Below are positions 1 to 8,965 of a stretch of DNA of 64,000 nt, one piece after another; within the stretch, counting starts at the first letter, position 1; each line of letters starts with the position of its first letter. Below the pieces are notes generated by a model. That model worked only from the letters and a program-made list of their open reading frames with translations, did no database searches and was not told the origin of the DNA. Position numbers and translations under genes: made by a program. The stretch spans positions 199,723-263,722 of the forward strand of contig NZ_SWJE01000002.1 of assembly GCF_005144415.1 (NCBI RefSeq), written 5' to 3'. The DNA is from Trinickia terrae (lineage in GTDB: Bacteria > Pseudomonadota > Gammaproteobacteria > Burkholderiales > Burkholderiaceae).

Positions 1-2
1 GC

Positions 3-731
3 CGCTCGCTCGGCTGCCAGGGGCTCTCCGACTTCAAGCTGAAGCTCGCCACCGGCCTCACCGGCACGATTCCCGTGAGCCACAGCCAGGTGCACTTGGG
101 CGACGCCGCCACCGACTTCGGCGCGAAGGTGCTCGACAACACCGTGTCGGCGATCCTGCAATTGCGCGAGCACCTGAACTTCGAGAACGTCGAGCGCGCG
201 ATCGACCTCCTGAACGGCGCGCGGCGCATCGAGTTCTACGGGCTCGGCAACTCGAACATCGTCGCGCAGGACGCGCACTACAAGTTCTTCCGCTTCGGCA
301 TTCCGACCATCGCCTACGGCGACCTGTACATGCAGGCGGCGTCGGCGGCGCTCCTGGGCAAAGGCGACGTGATCGTGGCGGTGTCGAAGTCGGGCCGCGC
401 GCCCGAGCTGCTGCGCGTGCTCGACGTCGCGATGCAGGCCGGCGCGCAGGTGATCGCGATCACGTCGAGCAACACGCCGCTCGCCAAGCGCGCGACGGTC
501 GCGCTCGAGACCGATCACATCGAGATCCGCGAGTCGCAACTCTCGATGATCTCGCGCATCCTGCATCTCGTGATGATCGACATCCTCGCGGTGGGCGTCG
601 CGATCCGGCGCGCCATGCCGAGCACGGAGATGACCGAGGCCATCGCCAAGGCGCGCGCCGAAAGCACCGACGATGCGGTCGCCGTGCTCGACTGGCTCAG
701 CCATGGCGCGGCGTCGTCGGCGGCGGATTGA
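3..731 (+). CDS. RpiR/HexR-family regulator, C-terminal part (5' end outside window)
   Basis: The frame is open from base 3, so the start lies upstream. The visible part begins at the end of an HTH_6 DNA-binding domain ([16 protein letters not shown]). A complete SIS sugar-phosphate-binding domain follows, with [12 protein letters not shown] and the phosphate loop [11 protein letters not shown]. RpiR/HexR proteins sense a phosphorylated sugar and control hexose catabolism. In Burkholderiaceae this domain pair is often the C-terminal half of a glucokinase-regulator fusion; whether that applies here cannot be seen. The nearest ATG (75) lies inside the conserved domain and is not the true start. 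A hairpin terminator follows at about 896-930. Confidence 0.85.
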   Translation, partial: RSLGCQGLSDFKLKLATGLTGTIPVSHSQVHLGDAATDFGAKVLDNTVSAILQLREHLNFENVERAIDLLNGARRIEFYGLGNSNIVAQDAHYKFFRFGIPTIAYGDLYMQAASAALLGKGDVIVAVSKSGRAPELLRVLDVAMQAGAQVIAITSSNTPLAKRATVALETDHIEIRESQLSMISRILHLVMIDILAVGVAIRRAMPSTEMTEAIAKARAESTDDAVAVLDWLSHGAASSAAD

Positions 732-895
732 CGGGCGTTCGCGATGAGCGCTCGCTCCTCGATCGAATCGACGAGCGAGCGCAGCGCCTCCACGAAAACC
801 CGCCCCGCGCTTTCCCTCATACAGAAAACATTTGCGCCGTGGTTTCATCGACCCTGCTGGCGAGTTAGCGACGCGCCGGCTTTTCATCGAAGCTG

Positions 896-930
896 GACCC
901 GCCCCGTTGAAACGGCGCGGGTCTTTTTTT
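896..930 (+). terminator. Rho-independent terminator
   Basis: A GACCCGC arm pairs with GCGGGTC around an inner CCGTT/AACGG stem, and seven T follow. It lies about 165 bases past the regulator stop. Confidence 0.75.
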
Positions 931-1383
931 CGCCTGCTGAATCGCCTTTTTATCCGTCGCGCCGACCGCGCCTGGGCTCTAAATTTCCCATCTCCGTTCC
1001 GAGCTTCCACCTCGTAACGCGCTACTCAAAATTAGGCGCCCCTAGATATCCCAATTTTTCAACTCATTTACAACGGTCGCCACCGGCATAGACAGCGTTG
1101 CCAAAAAGCAACACCTTGATCGAATTTAAGCAAACGCTTTCATTGAAACCCGCGCCAGTAGGTGATTTCAAAAATTCAAGACTTGCAATTCTCTATTGCA
1201 AAATGCGCAATAACAGCAAAACAATTGGTATTTACCCCAATAAGTCGATGGGTTCTTGCCCCCTAGTATCCGACCGTCCGCTGAAAACAGCGGCGGGCAT
1301 TTCCCTTTCACAGGGCTTACGCGCGCTGCCATTCTTCGCCCGAACAGGGTGTTCACAGCTATTTCCGTCTCGGAGACCATTTA
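931..1383. other. AT-richer intergenic region upstream of the porin gene
   Basis: No gene is supported here. The stretch from about 1020 is clearly AT-richer than its surroundings and probably holds the porin promoter and 5' leader. I see no promoter clear enough to place and no known riboswitch. The tail (CGTCTCGGAGACC, 1368-1380) contains a CGTCTC/GGAGAC near-palindrome just before the porin start. Confidence 0.4.
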
Positions 1384-2517
1384 ATGAAAAAATCGCTTCT
1401 CGCACTTGCCGCACTGAGCACGTTCGCTGGCGTCGCTCACGCTCAAAGCAATGTCACCCTGTACGGCATCGTTGACGAAGGCTTGGTTTACACGAACAAC
1501 GTGGCGACGTCCTCGGGCCACAGCTCGCTCACGCAGCTCGCAAGCGGCAACGAGTCCGGCTCGCGCTGGGGCCTGACCGGTGCCGAAGACCTGGGCGGTG
1601 GTCTGAAGGCGATCTTCAAGTTGGAAAACGGCTTCAACGCCAACAACGGCACGCTGGGTCAAGGCGGCCGTGAATTCGGCCGTCAAGCCTGGGTGGGACT
1701 GAACAGCGGCTTCGGCACCCTCACGTTGGGTCGCCAATACAATGCGGTCCAGGATTACCTCGCACCGCTCGACGTGGCCTCGGTGCTGACGCAATTTGCA
1801 ACGCACCCGTACGATAACGACAATCTGAACAATACGTTCCGCACCGATAACTCGGTGAAGTACGCGACACCGCTGATTGCTGGCTTCCAGGCAGAGGCCC
1901 TGTATGCCTTCTCGAATTCGACGAACTTCGCCAACAACCGCGCCTATAGCGTCGGCGCTACCTACTCGATGGGGCCGATGGCCTTGGGAGCTGGGTATGC
2001 ACGTGCGCAGAACCCGGGTGCCAATGGCGGCGCTCTTGTCGGCAATGTGGCTACGGCGGCATCCACCGGGACGTCGAGCCCGTACGGCAGCAGCTTCGGC
2101 ACGCGTGTTGATCAATGGGGCATCGGCGGCACGTATGCCTTCGGCCCGGCAACCGTTGGCCTCCTTTACACGGGTTCGCTCTTCACGAACGCAACGAACA
2201 AGCTGATCTTGGGCGGCGCGGCCGGCTCGCTGCACTTCAACAACTATGAAGCAAGCTTGCGTTATCAGCTCGCCCCGGCACTCGTGCTGGCCCTGGGCGA
2301 GACGTACACGACCCTGCATGAAGCCGGGAATAGCGGTCATTACCTGCAAACCAGCGCGGGCGCGGATTACAACCTGTCGAAGCGCACGGACGTCTACCTG
2401 AATGCGTTCTATCAGAAGACCTCGAGCAACCTCGTTGCAAACATCGACGCCGCCGGCGGCGCTGCTAGCGGCACGTCGCAGGTCGCAGCCACGGTCGGCA
2501 TCCGCCACAAGTTCTAA
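1384..2517 (+). CDS. Gram-negative porin (OmpC-like, Burkholderia type)
   Basis: This is an outer-membrane trimeric beta-barrel porin for diffusion of small hydrophilic solutes. At 377 residues it is the usual length. A signal peptide (MKKSLLALAALSTFAGVAHA) is followed by mature QSNVTLYGIVDEGL, the standard first strand of the family. SRWGLTGAEDLGGGLKAIF and GRQAWVGLNSGFGTLTLGRQY are family landmarks, and the protein ends in Phe (IRHKF), as the barrel assembly machinery requires. It is monocistronic, with its own long leader and a strong terminator just downstream. Codon use is less GC3-biased than in the flanking genes, typical of a highly expressed porin. Confidence 0.93.
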   Translation: MKKSLLALAALSTFAGVAHAQSNVTLYGIVDEGLVYTNNVATSSGHSSLTQLASGNESGSRWGLTGAEDLGGGLKAIFKLENGFNANNGTLGQGGREFGRQAWVGLNSGFGTLTLGRQYNAVQDYLAPLDVASVLTQFATHPYDNDNLNNTFRTDNSVKYATPLIAGFQAEALYAFSNSTNFANNRAYSVGATYSMGPMALGAGYARAQNPGANGGALVGNVATAASTGTSSPYGSSFGTRVDQWGIGGTYAFGPATVGLLYTGSLFTNATNKLILGGAAGSLHFNNYEASLRYQLAPALVLALGETYTTLHEAGNSGHYLQTSAGADYNLSKRTDVYLNAFYQKTSSNLVANIDAAGGAASGTSQVAATVGIRHKF

Positions 2518-2579
2518 AAGCAATACCGATTCGGCACGATCCGGCAGCCCAACCGCTCGCCGGACCGTGTTCCGATTGC

Positions 2580-2610
2580 AAAAGCTCCGCCTTGCGCGGA
2601 GCTTTTTTTT
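2580..2610. terminator. Bidirectional terminator between porin and MFS genes
   Basis: AAAAGCTCCGC pairs with GCGGAGCTTTT around a CTTGC loop and runs into an uninterrupted T tract on the plus strand. It sits between converging genes, overlaps the last bases of the minus-strand transporter gene, and the A tract on its left can serve the other direction. Confidence 0.85.
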
Positions 2611-3847
2611 ATTCCTCGGCCAGCGGCTGCGCCTTCGTCGTCCGCACCGGCCATCCGTGCCAGCGCACGACCAGAATCCGCCCGACGAAGCAAAACACGC
2701 CCGTCATGGCGATCGTGATCCCCATGCCCCTCGGCGAACCATCATGAAACGCGCCGACCGCGATGCTCGCCACCGCGCCGAGCGCGAGCTGCATCGCGCC
2801 GAACACAGCCGCCGCGGCGCCCGCGTTGTGCGGGTAGCGATGCATCAGGTCGGTCGTGCAATTGGCCGACAACAGCCCCACGACGCCCACCACGAAGAAC
2901 AGGCACACCACGATCGACCACAGCCCGCCCCACCCCGTCAGGCACACGAGCGCGACCGAGAGCGACGCGACGCAGCTCACGAGCGCCGCCGCCTTGATGA
3001 TCGCCAGCGACCCGAGGCGCCCGACCAGGTGCGTATTCAGGTAGTTCGCGAGCATGATGCCGACGACGTTCAGCCCGAACAGGAAGCCGTAGTGCTGGGG
3101 CTTCACGTGGAAGTAGTCGATATAGACGAACGGCGTCGCGGTGATGTACGCGAACATCGATGCGAACGCCATCCCGCCGCAGAGCATATGGCCAAGCGCA
3201 ACGGGATCGGTGAGCAGGCGCCCGTAGACCGCGAACGATTTCAGCACCGCGGCGTTCCTGCGCTTCTCGCGCGGCCACGTCTCCGGCACACGCAGGAAAG
3301 CGAGCGCGGCGCACAGCGCGCCGAACAGCGTCAGGAACACGAACACCGCGCGCCAGCCGCCGAGGAGCAGCACCTGCCCGCCGAGGAGCGGCGCGAGCAG
3401 CGGCCCGATCGCCGTGACGATCGCGACCATCGACAGCACGCGCGCCGCGTCGGTGGGCTCGTGCGCATCGCGCGCGATCGCCCGCGCGAGCACCGAGGCC
3501 GCCCCCGCGCCGAGCGCCTGCAGAAAGCGTACGGCGACGAGCATGTCGATCGACCACGACACGACGCAGCCGATGCTGGCCAGCGTGAAGAGCGCGATGC
3601 CGCCGAGCAGCACGGGCCGGCGTCCCCAGGTGTCCGAGAGCGGCCCGTAGAGCAGCATGCCGAACGAGAAGCCGAACATGAAGCTCGTGAGCGTGGCCTG
3701 CGCGGCGGCGGCGCTGACCGCGAACGACGCCGCGATCGACGGCAGGCTCGGCAGGTACATATCGGTCGAAATCGGCCCGCAGGCAGCGAGCGCGCCGAGC
3801 AATAGGATCAGCCGGCCGTCGGGCCGGCGTCTGACGACGTGTGACAT
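2609..3847 (-). CDS. Bcr/CflA-family multidrug efflux MFS transporter
   Basis: This 412-residue inner-membrane proton antiporter has about 12 predicted membrane segments. The N-terminus (LGALAACGPISTDMYLPSLP) is the Bcr/CflA signature, with Asp in the first membrane segment. FMFGFSFGMLLYGPLSDTWG followed by GRRP is the MFS loop 2-3 motif. Family members export drugs such as bicyclomycin, sulphonamides or chloramphenicol; the substrate here cannot be told. The gene is monocistronic, convergent with the porin and divergent from the next gene, with about 160 bp between them. Confidence 0.88.
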   Translation of the reverse strand: MSHVVRRRPDGRLILLLGALAACGPISTDMYLPSLPSIAASFAVSAAAAQATLTSFMFGFSFGMLLYGPLSDTWGRRPVLLGGIALFTLASIGCVVSWSIDMLVAVRFLQALGAGAASVLARAIARDAHEPTDAARVLSMVAIVTAIGPLLAPLLGGQVLLLGGWRAVFVFLTLFGALCAALAFLRVPETWPREKRRNAAVLKSFAVYGRLLTDPVALGHMLCGGMAFASMFAYITATPFVYIDYFHVKPQHYGFLFGLNVVGIMLANYLNTHLVGRLGSLAIIKAAALVSCVASLSVALVCLTGWGGLWSIVVCLFFVVGVVGLLSANCTTDLMHRYPHNAGAAAAVFGAMQLALGAVASIAVGAFHDGSPRGMGITIAMTGVFCFVGRILVVRWHGWPVRTTKAQPLAEE

Positions 3848-4008
3848 GGGGAATCCGGAGGAAGCGGCTCGGCTGGCGAGCCTTGGAAACGCTGACTACA
3901 GGAGGGCTCATTGTACTCGACGGTACAAATTACCTGCCCCGGCGCGCGCAGGCGGCGCACCCGATCGGTTAAGCTCGCGCTTTCCCGCTTCGACACCCGC
4001 CGCCCGCG

Positions 4009-4485
4009 ATGACCGCCTTCCTGCTGATCTGGAGCCCGAAAAAGTGGCCCTGGCCCGAACTGCCCGACGTGGCGCGCCGGGTTGCCGCGGGCGAAGCGGT
4101 CGCCGACGCCTGGGGCTGCGGCTTCGCGCGCGGCATACTGCCCGGCGACCGGGTCTTCCTGCATCGCGTCGCGCAAGAGCCGAAGGGGATCTTCGGCTCG
4201 GGCTACGTGACGCGCGCGCCCTACGAAGTCCCCGATGCGAACACCAAACGCGGCTACCGGCTCTGTATCGACTTCGTCTACGACTGGCTCGTCGACGCGC
4301 ACCAGGGCGTCGTGATCGCGCGTGACGCCTTGCGCGCGCATCCGTTCTCCGTGCAGACCTGGGACGCGCAAAGCTCGGGCACGTCGATCAAACCCGTCGC
4401 CGAGGGCGCGCTCGAGAAGCGCTGGGCCGAGCTGACCGGCAAACGGCCGAGCCCGACGATCCCGCACGCCTCCGGTACAATTTGA
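4009..4485 (+). CDS. Small PUA/EVE-like protein of unknown function
   Basis: This is a 158-residue soluble protein. The opening [18 protein letters not shown] and the later [22 protein letters not shown] resemble PUA-fold (EVE/ASCH-like) domains, where a Trp-rich N-terminus and a GDRVFL strand form a nucleic-acid or modified-base pocket. It is a single domain with no catalytic motif. It ends about 80 bases before hemL on the same strand, so the two may be co-transcribed. The fold assignment is by motif resemblance only; I do not recognise a named gene. Confidence 0.7.
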   Translation: MTAFLLIWSPKKWPWPELPDVARRVAAGEAVADAWGCGFARGILPGDRVFLHRVAQEPKGIFGSGYVTRAPYEVPDANTKRGYRLCIDFVYDWLVDAHQGVVIARDALRAHPFSVQTWDAQSSGTSIKPVAEGALEKRWAELTGKRPSPTIPHASGTI

Positions 4486-4567
4486 GCCATCCCAGTGCGC
4501 CCGCAGGCGCCGCTCTTTCGCGCCGCTTACGGGCGCTGCCTCTCTCAATTTCAGCAAACCGCATCCC

Positions 4568-5854
4568 ATGTCCAAGAATCAAGCCCTGTTCGAACGCGCC
4601 CAGCTCACCATTCCCGGCGGCGTGAACTCGCCGGTGCGCGCGTTCCGCTCGGTCGGCGGTACGCCACGCTTCGTCCAACGCGCCCAAGGCCCCTACTTCT
4701 GGGACGCCGACGGCGCCCGCTACATCGACTACATCGGCTCCTGGGGGCCAATGATCCTCGGTCACGTGCATCCCGAGGTGCTGGAAGCCGTGCAGCGCGT
4801 GCTCGCGAACGGCTTCTCGTTCGGCGCACCCACCGAAGCCGAGATCGAGATCGCCGAGGAAATCTGCAAGCTGGTGCCGTCGATCGAGCAGGTGCGGCTC
4901 GTGTCGAGCGGCACCGAAGCGACCATGAGCGCGCTGCGTCTCGCGCGCGGCTTCACGAACCGCAGCCGTATCGTGAAGTTCGAAGGCTGCTACCACGGCC
5001 ACGCCGACAGCCTGCTCGTGAAAGCGGGCTCGGGCCTGCTTACGTTCGGCAATCCGACGTCGGCCGGCGTGCCCGTCGATATCGCCAAGCACACCACCGT
5101 CCTCGAGTACAACAACGTCGCCGCGCTCGAAGAAGCATTCGCGGCGTTCGGCAGCGAGATCGCTTCGGTGATCGTCGAGCCCGTTGCGGGCAACATGAAT
5201 CTGGTGCGCGCGACGCCCGAGTTCCTGCAGGCGCTGCGGCGCCTCTGCACCCAGCACGGCGCGGTTCTGATCTTCGACGAAGTGATGTGCGGCTTCCGCG
5301 TCGCGCTCGGCGGCGCGCAAGCGCTCTACGGCATCACGCCGGACCTCACCTGCCTCGGCAAGGTGATCGGCGGCGGCATGCCGGCGGCCGCGTTCGGCGG
5401 ACGCCGCGACATCATGGCCCACCTCGCGCCGCTGGGCGGCGTCTATCAGGCGGGCACGCTGTCGGGCAACCCGGTCGCCGTCGCCGCCGGCTTGAAGACG
5501 CTGCAGCTGATTCAGGCACCCGGGTTCTACGAAGCGCTCGCCGCACAAACCGCACGCCTCGCCAACGGCCTCGCCACCGCTGCGCGCGACGCCAAGGTGC
5601 CGTTCTGCGCCGACGCGCTCGGCGGCATGTTCGGCCTGTATTTCACCGACGCCATCCCGGCCAGCTTCGCCGACGTCACGCGCTGCGACATCACGCGCTT
5701 CAACGCGTTCTTCCACAAGATGCTCGATGCGGGCGTGTACTTCGCGCCGTCGGCGTACGAAGCAGGCTTCGTGTCGATCGCGCACGACGACGCCGTGATC
5801 GACGCAACGATCGACGCCGCGCGCGGCGCGTTCGCCGCGCTGGCCGCCGCGTAA
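4568..5854 (+). CDS. hemL: Glutamate-1-semialdehyde 2,1-aminomutase
   Basis: This PLP enzyme converts glutamate-1-semialdehyde to 5-aminolevulinate, the first dedicated step of the C5 route to haem and other tetrapyrroles. It has 428 residues, the normal length. The N-terminus ([20 protein letters not shown]) is diagnostic. The cofactor aspartate lies in [12 protein letters not shown], and the Schiff-base lysine is K265 in [26 protein letters not shown] is also conserved. It is followed after 59 bases by ribD on the same strand, a hemL-rib arrangement common in this family. Confidence 0.97.
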   Translation: MSKNQALFERAQLTIPGGVNSPVRAFRSVGGTPRFVQRAQGPYFWDADGARYIDYIGSWGPMILGHVHPEVLEAVQRVLANGFSFGAPTEAEIEIAEEICKLVPSIEQVRLVSSGTEATMSALRLARGFTNRSRIVKFEGCYHGHADSLLVKAGSGLLTFGNPTSAGVPVDIAKHTTVLEYNNVAALEEAFAAFGSEIASVIVEPVAGNMNLVRATPEFLQALRRLCTQHGAVLIFDEVMCGFRVALGGAQALYGITPDLTCLGKVIGGGMPAAAFGGRRDIMAHLAPLGGVYQAGTLSGNPVAVAAGLKTLQLIQAPGFYEALAAQTARLANGLATAARDAKVPFCADALGGMFGLYFTDAIPASFADVTRCDITRFNAFFHKMLDAGVYFAPSAYEAGFVSIAHDDAVIDATIDAARGAFAALAAA

Positions 5855-5913
5855 CGCCGCGTTCGCACGCGCAAACCCACGGCAAACCGACCAATACTGA
5901 GGCCCCCGCCGCG

Positions 5914-7035
5914 ATGTTCTCCGAAACCGACTTCATCCATATGCAGCGCGCGCTCGCCCTCGCGGCGCGCGGGATGTACACGACGACGCCGAATCCGCGC
6001 GTCGGCTGCGTGCTCGTGAAAAGCGGCGTCGTGATCGGCGAAGGCTTCACGCAGCCCGCCGGCCAGGACCACGCTGAAGTGCGCGCGCTGAAGGATGCCC
6101 GCGCGCGCGGCCACGATCCGCGCGGCGCCACCGCCTACGTGACGCTCGAGCCGTGCAGCCACTTCGGCCGCACGCCGCCGTGCGCGCATGCGCTGATCGA
6201 CGCGCAGGTCGAGCGCGTGATCGCCGCGATGGAAGACCCGAATCCGCAGGTGTCGGGACGCGGGCTCGCGATGCTGCGCGACGCCGGCATCGACGTGCGC
6301 TGCGGCCTGCTTTCGAACGAAGCACACGAGATCAACATCGGCTTCGTGTCGCGCATGACGCGCGGCCAGCCGTGGGTGCGCATGAAAATCGCGAGCTCGC
6401 TCGACGGGCGCACCGCCCTGCCCACCGGCGAAAGCCAGTGGATCACGGGCGAGGCCGCGCGCGCCGACGGCCATGCATGGCGCGCCCGCGCCTGCGCGAT
6501 CCTCACGGGCATCGGCACCGTGCGCGAAGACGATCCGCAGTTGACCGTGCGCGCGGTCGCGACGACGCGCCAGCCCCAGCGCGTCCTGATCGACAGCCGG
6601 CTCGAAGTGCCGCTGACGGCGCGCATCCTCGAAGGCGCGCCGCCGCTTATCTTCTGCGCGTCGATCGACAAGCACAACGCCGCGCACGCCGAAGCGCTCA
6701 CGGCGCGCGGCGCCGAGATCCTGCCGCTCGCGAACGCGCATGGCAAGGTCGACCTGCCCGCGATGCTGAAGCTGCTCGGCTCGCGCGGCATCAACGAGCT
6801 GCATGTCGAAGCGGGGCACAAGCTCAACGGATCGCTGCTGCGCGAGGATTGCGTCGACGAATTGCTCGTCTACGTCGCGCCGAGCCTGCTGGGCGCGGAA
6901 TCGGCGGGCATGTTCGATCTCGCCGCGCCCACGACGCTCGATGCACGCAAGCGCCTCGCATTCCATTCCGCCGAGCGCATCGGCGACGATCTGCGCGTGC
7001 TCGCGCGCCTCGCTCCTGCCGGCGCCAATCACTAA
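5914..7035 (+). CDS. ribD: Bifunctional riboflavin biosynthesis deaminase/reductase
   Basis: Two consecutive steps of riboflavin synthesis sit in one 373-residue chain. The N-terminal CDA-fold deaminase has the zinc ligands HAEVRAL and EPCSHFGRTPPC. The C-terminal NADPH-dependent reductase begins near MKIASSLDGRTALPTGESQWI and ends with ELHVEAGHKLNGSLL. The start at 5914 is chosen because the domain begins there; the open frame extends further upstream only as an overlap with hemL. It is followed after 18 bases by ribE, probably in one operon. The later rib genes lie more than 34 kb away in this window. Confidence 0.96.
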   Translation: MFSETDFIHMQRALALAARGMYTTTPNPRVGCVLVKSGVVIGEGFTQPAGQDHAEVRALKDARARGHDPRGATAYVTLEPCSHFGRTPPCAHALIDAQVERVIAAMEDPNPQVSGRGLAMLRDAGIDVRCGLLSNEAHEINIGFVSRMTRGQPWVRMKIASSLDGRTALPTGESQWITGEAARADGHAWRARACAILTGIGTVREDDPQLTVRAVATTRQPQRVLIDSRLEVPLTARILEGAPPLIFCASIDKHNAAHAEALTARGAEILPLANAHGKVDLPAMLKLLGSRGINELHVEAGHKLNGSLLREDCVDELLVYVAPSLLGAESAGMFDLAAPTTLDARKRLAFHSAERIGDDLRVLARLAPAGANH

Positions 7036-7053
7036 CTCTCAGGAACCCAAACG

Positions 7054-7683
7054 ATGTTCACAGGAATCGTCGCGGCAGTCGGCCGCATCGAATCGATCAC
7101 GCCGCTCGGCGGCGCACCGGACGCGGGCGTGCGCCTGACCGTGAATGCCGGCTCGCTCGGCCTCGACGACGTCGCGCTCGGCGACAGCATCGCGATCCAG
7201 GGCGCGTGCATGACGGTGATCGCCAAGACCGGAGCGACGTTCGACGTCGACGTGTCGCGCGAGAGCCTGAACCGCACGGCCGGGCTCACGCAGACGGGCG
7301 ATGTGAATCTCGAGAAGGCGCTGCGGGCGCACGACCGGCTCGGCGGGCACATCGTGTCGGGGCACGTCGACGGACTCGGCACGGTGACGCATTTCGCGCC
7401 GGTGGGTGAATCGCAGGAACTGCGCGTGCTCGCGCCGCGCGAGATCGGGCGCTACTTGGCGTATAAGGGGTCGATTACGGTGAATGGCGTGAGCTTGACC
7501 GTGAACTCGGTGAACGATCGCGATGACGGGTGCGAGTTTTCGATCAACCTGATTCCGCACACGGTCGAAGTGACGACGCTCAAGCATCTTGCGCAGGGGG
7601 CGAAGGTTAATCTGGAGATTGATTTGATCGCGCGCTACACCGAAAGGATGCTGTCGTCGGCGTCCCCCATGGGACGCTCGTAA
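7054..7683 (+). CDS. ribE: Riboflavin synthase, alpha chain
   Basis: This enzyme dismutates two 6,7-dimethyl-8-ribityllumazines into riboflavin. It has 209 residues, with the invariant N-terminus MFTGIVAAVGRI and the duplicated lumazine-binding barrel. Repeat 1 contains GDSIAIQGACMTVI and repeat 2 contains YKGSITVNGVSLTVN. It sits directly behind ribD. After its stop only 43 bases separate it from a convergent toxin gene that starts the long accessory block; no clear terminator is visible there. Confidence 0.96.
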   Translation: MFTGIVAAVGRIESITPLGGAPDAGVRLTVNAGSLGLDDVALGDSIAIQGACMTVIAKTGATFDVDVSRESLNRTAGLTQTGDVNLEKALRAHDRLGGHIVSGHVDGLGTVTHFAPVGESQELRVLAPREIGRYLAYKGSITVNGVSLTVNSVNDRDDGCEFSINLIPHTVEVTTLKHLAQGAKVNLEIDLIARYTERMLSSASPMGRS

Positions 7684-7726
7684 CTGGTTAAACCAGCGCG
7701 AGTTTCGAGTTTAATCGTCTACCGAC

Positions 7727-8110
7727 TTACTCGGCGATCCGCTGCCGGAACCACTCCGCCAATGCAGCTTCGTCGAGCGCGCCAGCGGCAACCATTTCCA
7801 TGGTCCTAACGGCGTCGGCCGGATCAAACTTCAACCGATAGCCGTTGTCTGCCAGGAAAAGGCGCGCAACCACCCAGGCGGTTCTCTTGTTGCCGTCCGC
7901 AAAGCCATGATTCCGCGCTAACCCATAGGCATATGCGGCGGCGAGCGCCGCTGCGTCCGCCCCCGCATAAACATCGAGATTCTGCGGCCGTGCCAGTGCT
8001 GACTCCACTGCCCCTTTGTCACGCACGCCATCGAGCCCCCCATGCTCGGCAAGCTGGCGATCATGGACGGCATAAGTCAGATCCGCGCGCACCCAGCGCC
8101 ACGCTGTCAT
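7727..8110 (-). CDS. Fic/Doc-family toxin (type II toxin-antitoxin)
   Basis: This 127-residue death-on-curing protein carries the Fic active-site loop NHGFADGNKRTA (His, Asp/Asn, Lys-Arg), as in Doc toxins, which modify target proteins with a nucleotide or phosphate (Doc phosphorylates EF-Tu). The LARNHGF helix and GLDGVRDKGAVESALARP upstream are also typical. The start overlaps the end of the upstream antitoxin gene by 4 bases, so the pair is translationally coupled. The canonical partner is Phd; here it is an AbrB-type protein. The target of this enzyme is not known. Confidence 0.92.
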   Translation of the reverse strand: MTAWRWVRADLTYAVHDRQLAEHGGLDGVRDKGAVESALARPQNLDVYAGADAAALAAAYAYGLARNHGFADGNKRTAWVVARLFLADNGYRLKFDPADAVRTMEMVAAGALDEAALAEWFRQRIAE

Positions 8111-8334
8111 TTGGCCAGCGCCCGCAGAATATCCCGGTCATCGTGCATGATCTCTTCCGCCAGCTTCATCTGGCGTTCAAAATCCGGGTTGTACGGCGTG
8201 ATCCGGTAGCCGCCTTCTGGCGCCTCGGTCAGATACACGGTATCGCCCTTCTGCACCTTGAGCCGTGCCATAGCCTCCTTGGTAAGAATGAAGCCAGCCG
8301 AAGCCCCGACCGTTGTGACCTTGAATGTAAGCAT
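8107..8334 (-). CDS. AbrB/SpoVT-fold antitoxin
   Basis: This 75-residue protein is probably the antitoxin and autorepressor for the adjoining Doc-like toxin. The N-terminal half (FKVTTVGASAGFILTKEAMA then LKVQKGDTVYLTEAPEGGY) is a swapped-hairpin AbrB domain, which binds DNA as a dimer. The C-terminal helix (NPDFERQMKLAEEIMHDD) would wrap the toxin. A strong ribosome-binding site (GAGGAGGG) precedes the ATG. A perfect palindrome 13 bases upstream is the likely operator. Confidence 0.9.
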   Translation of the reverse strand: MLTFKVTTVGASAGFILTKEAMARLKVQKGDTVYLTEAPEGGYRITPYNPDFERQMKLAEEIMHDDRDILRALAK

Positions 8335-8346
8335 GGCGCCCTCCTC

Positions 8347-8370
8347 GCTATATAATTTTCATTATATAGC
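8347..8370. promoter_or_regulatory. Operator palindrome of the toxin-antitoxin operon
   Basis: A perfect inverted repeat has arms GCTATATAAT and ATTATATAGC and the spacer TTTC. The arms contain TATAAT-like -10 boxes on both strands, so a bound repressor would block the promoter. It lies directly upstream of the antitoxin gene (minus) and 20 bases before the TOTE remnant (plus). Confidence 0.8.
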
Positions 8371-8390
8371 AATCGTTCGAAGGACAAGGA

Positions 8391-8797
8391 TTGAACCGCT
8401 CCACCACAGTCGGTGTTCAGGGACAGAAAGGTGGCCATCCCGTTCGCGACGCCGACACGACACCCGAAATTAGCGAACTGGAGCGTTTGCGCGCCGAAAA
8501 CGCCCGGCTCCGTGCCGTGCTCGATGCGCACGGCATCGACTTCCAACGGTCGTTGGCCGAGCCCGTAGCCCCCCAGCAGTCCGAGGTGTCCCGGCTTAGC
8601 ACGGACGAGAAAGTCGCTTTGTTTCGCCGACTGTTTCAGGGTCGTACCGACGTTTATCCGGTCAGATGGCAAAGCAAGGCTGGCAAATCAGGCTACTCAC
8701 CCGCTTGTGCCAACGAGTGGAGACCGGGTATTTGCGAGAAACCCCGGATCAAATGCTCCGACTGCGGCCACCGCCTCCTGATACCGTTGTCCGACCA
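8391..8797 (+). pseudogene. N-terminal fragment of a TOTE conflict-system primase/helicase protein
   Basis: About 136 codons remain of a protein normally near 800-1000 residues. A Leu-zipper-like coiled coil (ISELERLRAENARLRAVLDA) is followed by EKVALFRRLFQGRTDVYPVR and SGYSPACANEWRPGICEKPR with the cysteine cluster KCSDCGH. These mark the start of the archaeo-eukaryotic primase domain in TOTE conflict-system proteins. The homology stops at PLSD (8794); the primase catalytic residues, helicase and nuclease parts are absent. The frame then continues about 67 codons through unrelated DNA. The start is TTG at 8391 behind AGGAC. It is probably not functional, though a short protein could still be made. 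Confidence 0.72.
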
Positions 8798-8850
8798 GTG
8801 TGGAGCGGATGCTCAGCACGTCTCAGGACGGCTCCAAGCCATTGAAATGA
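8798..8850 (+). repeat. Tail fragment of an unidentified repeated gene, copy 1
   Basis: GTGTGGAGCGGATGCTC, seven differing bases, then CTCAGGACGG also occur at 24502-24554. In one frame both copies read as a 16-residue protein tail (VERMLSTSQDGSKPLK here) ending in a stop at the same place. Copy 1 begins exactly where the TOTE homology ends. This suggests the 3' end of a mobile-element or other repeated gene; the family is not recognised. Confidence 0.5.
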
Positions 8851-8927
8851 TTCAGTTTTTGGTGAGTCGACTGCCTACCATCGACTCGCTAAAACCTGCT
8901 ACAGCCATGATTGGTGACGGTATTTCT

Positions 8928-8965
8928 GACGGTATACAGCCGTTTTCTGCGGTTCGTATACCGTC
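8928..8965. repeat. Inverted repeat with nearby direct repeat
   Basis: GACGGTATAC and GTATACCGTC form a perfect 10-base inverted repeat around 18 bases. TGACGGTAT also occurs 12 bases before the left arm. It resembles a recombinase or repressor binding cluster; no function is assigned. Confidence 0.5.

Noticed and set aside
2402-3805. 467-residue plus-strand frame opposite the MFS gene
   Set aside because: Arg/His/Glu-rich low-complexity translation typical of an antisense shadow; the minus frame is a clear transporter.
4495-5913. Upstream extension of the ribD frame through hemL (846-residue open frame)
   Set aside because: It overlaps hemL in another frame and gives Arg-rich shadow sequence; the RibD domain starts at 5914.
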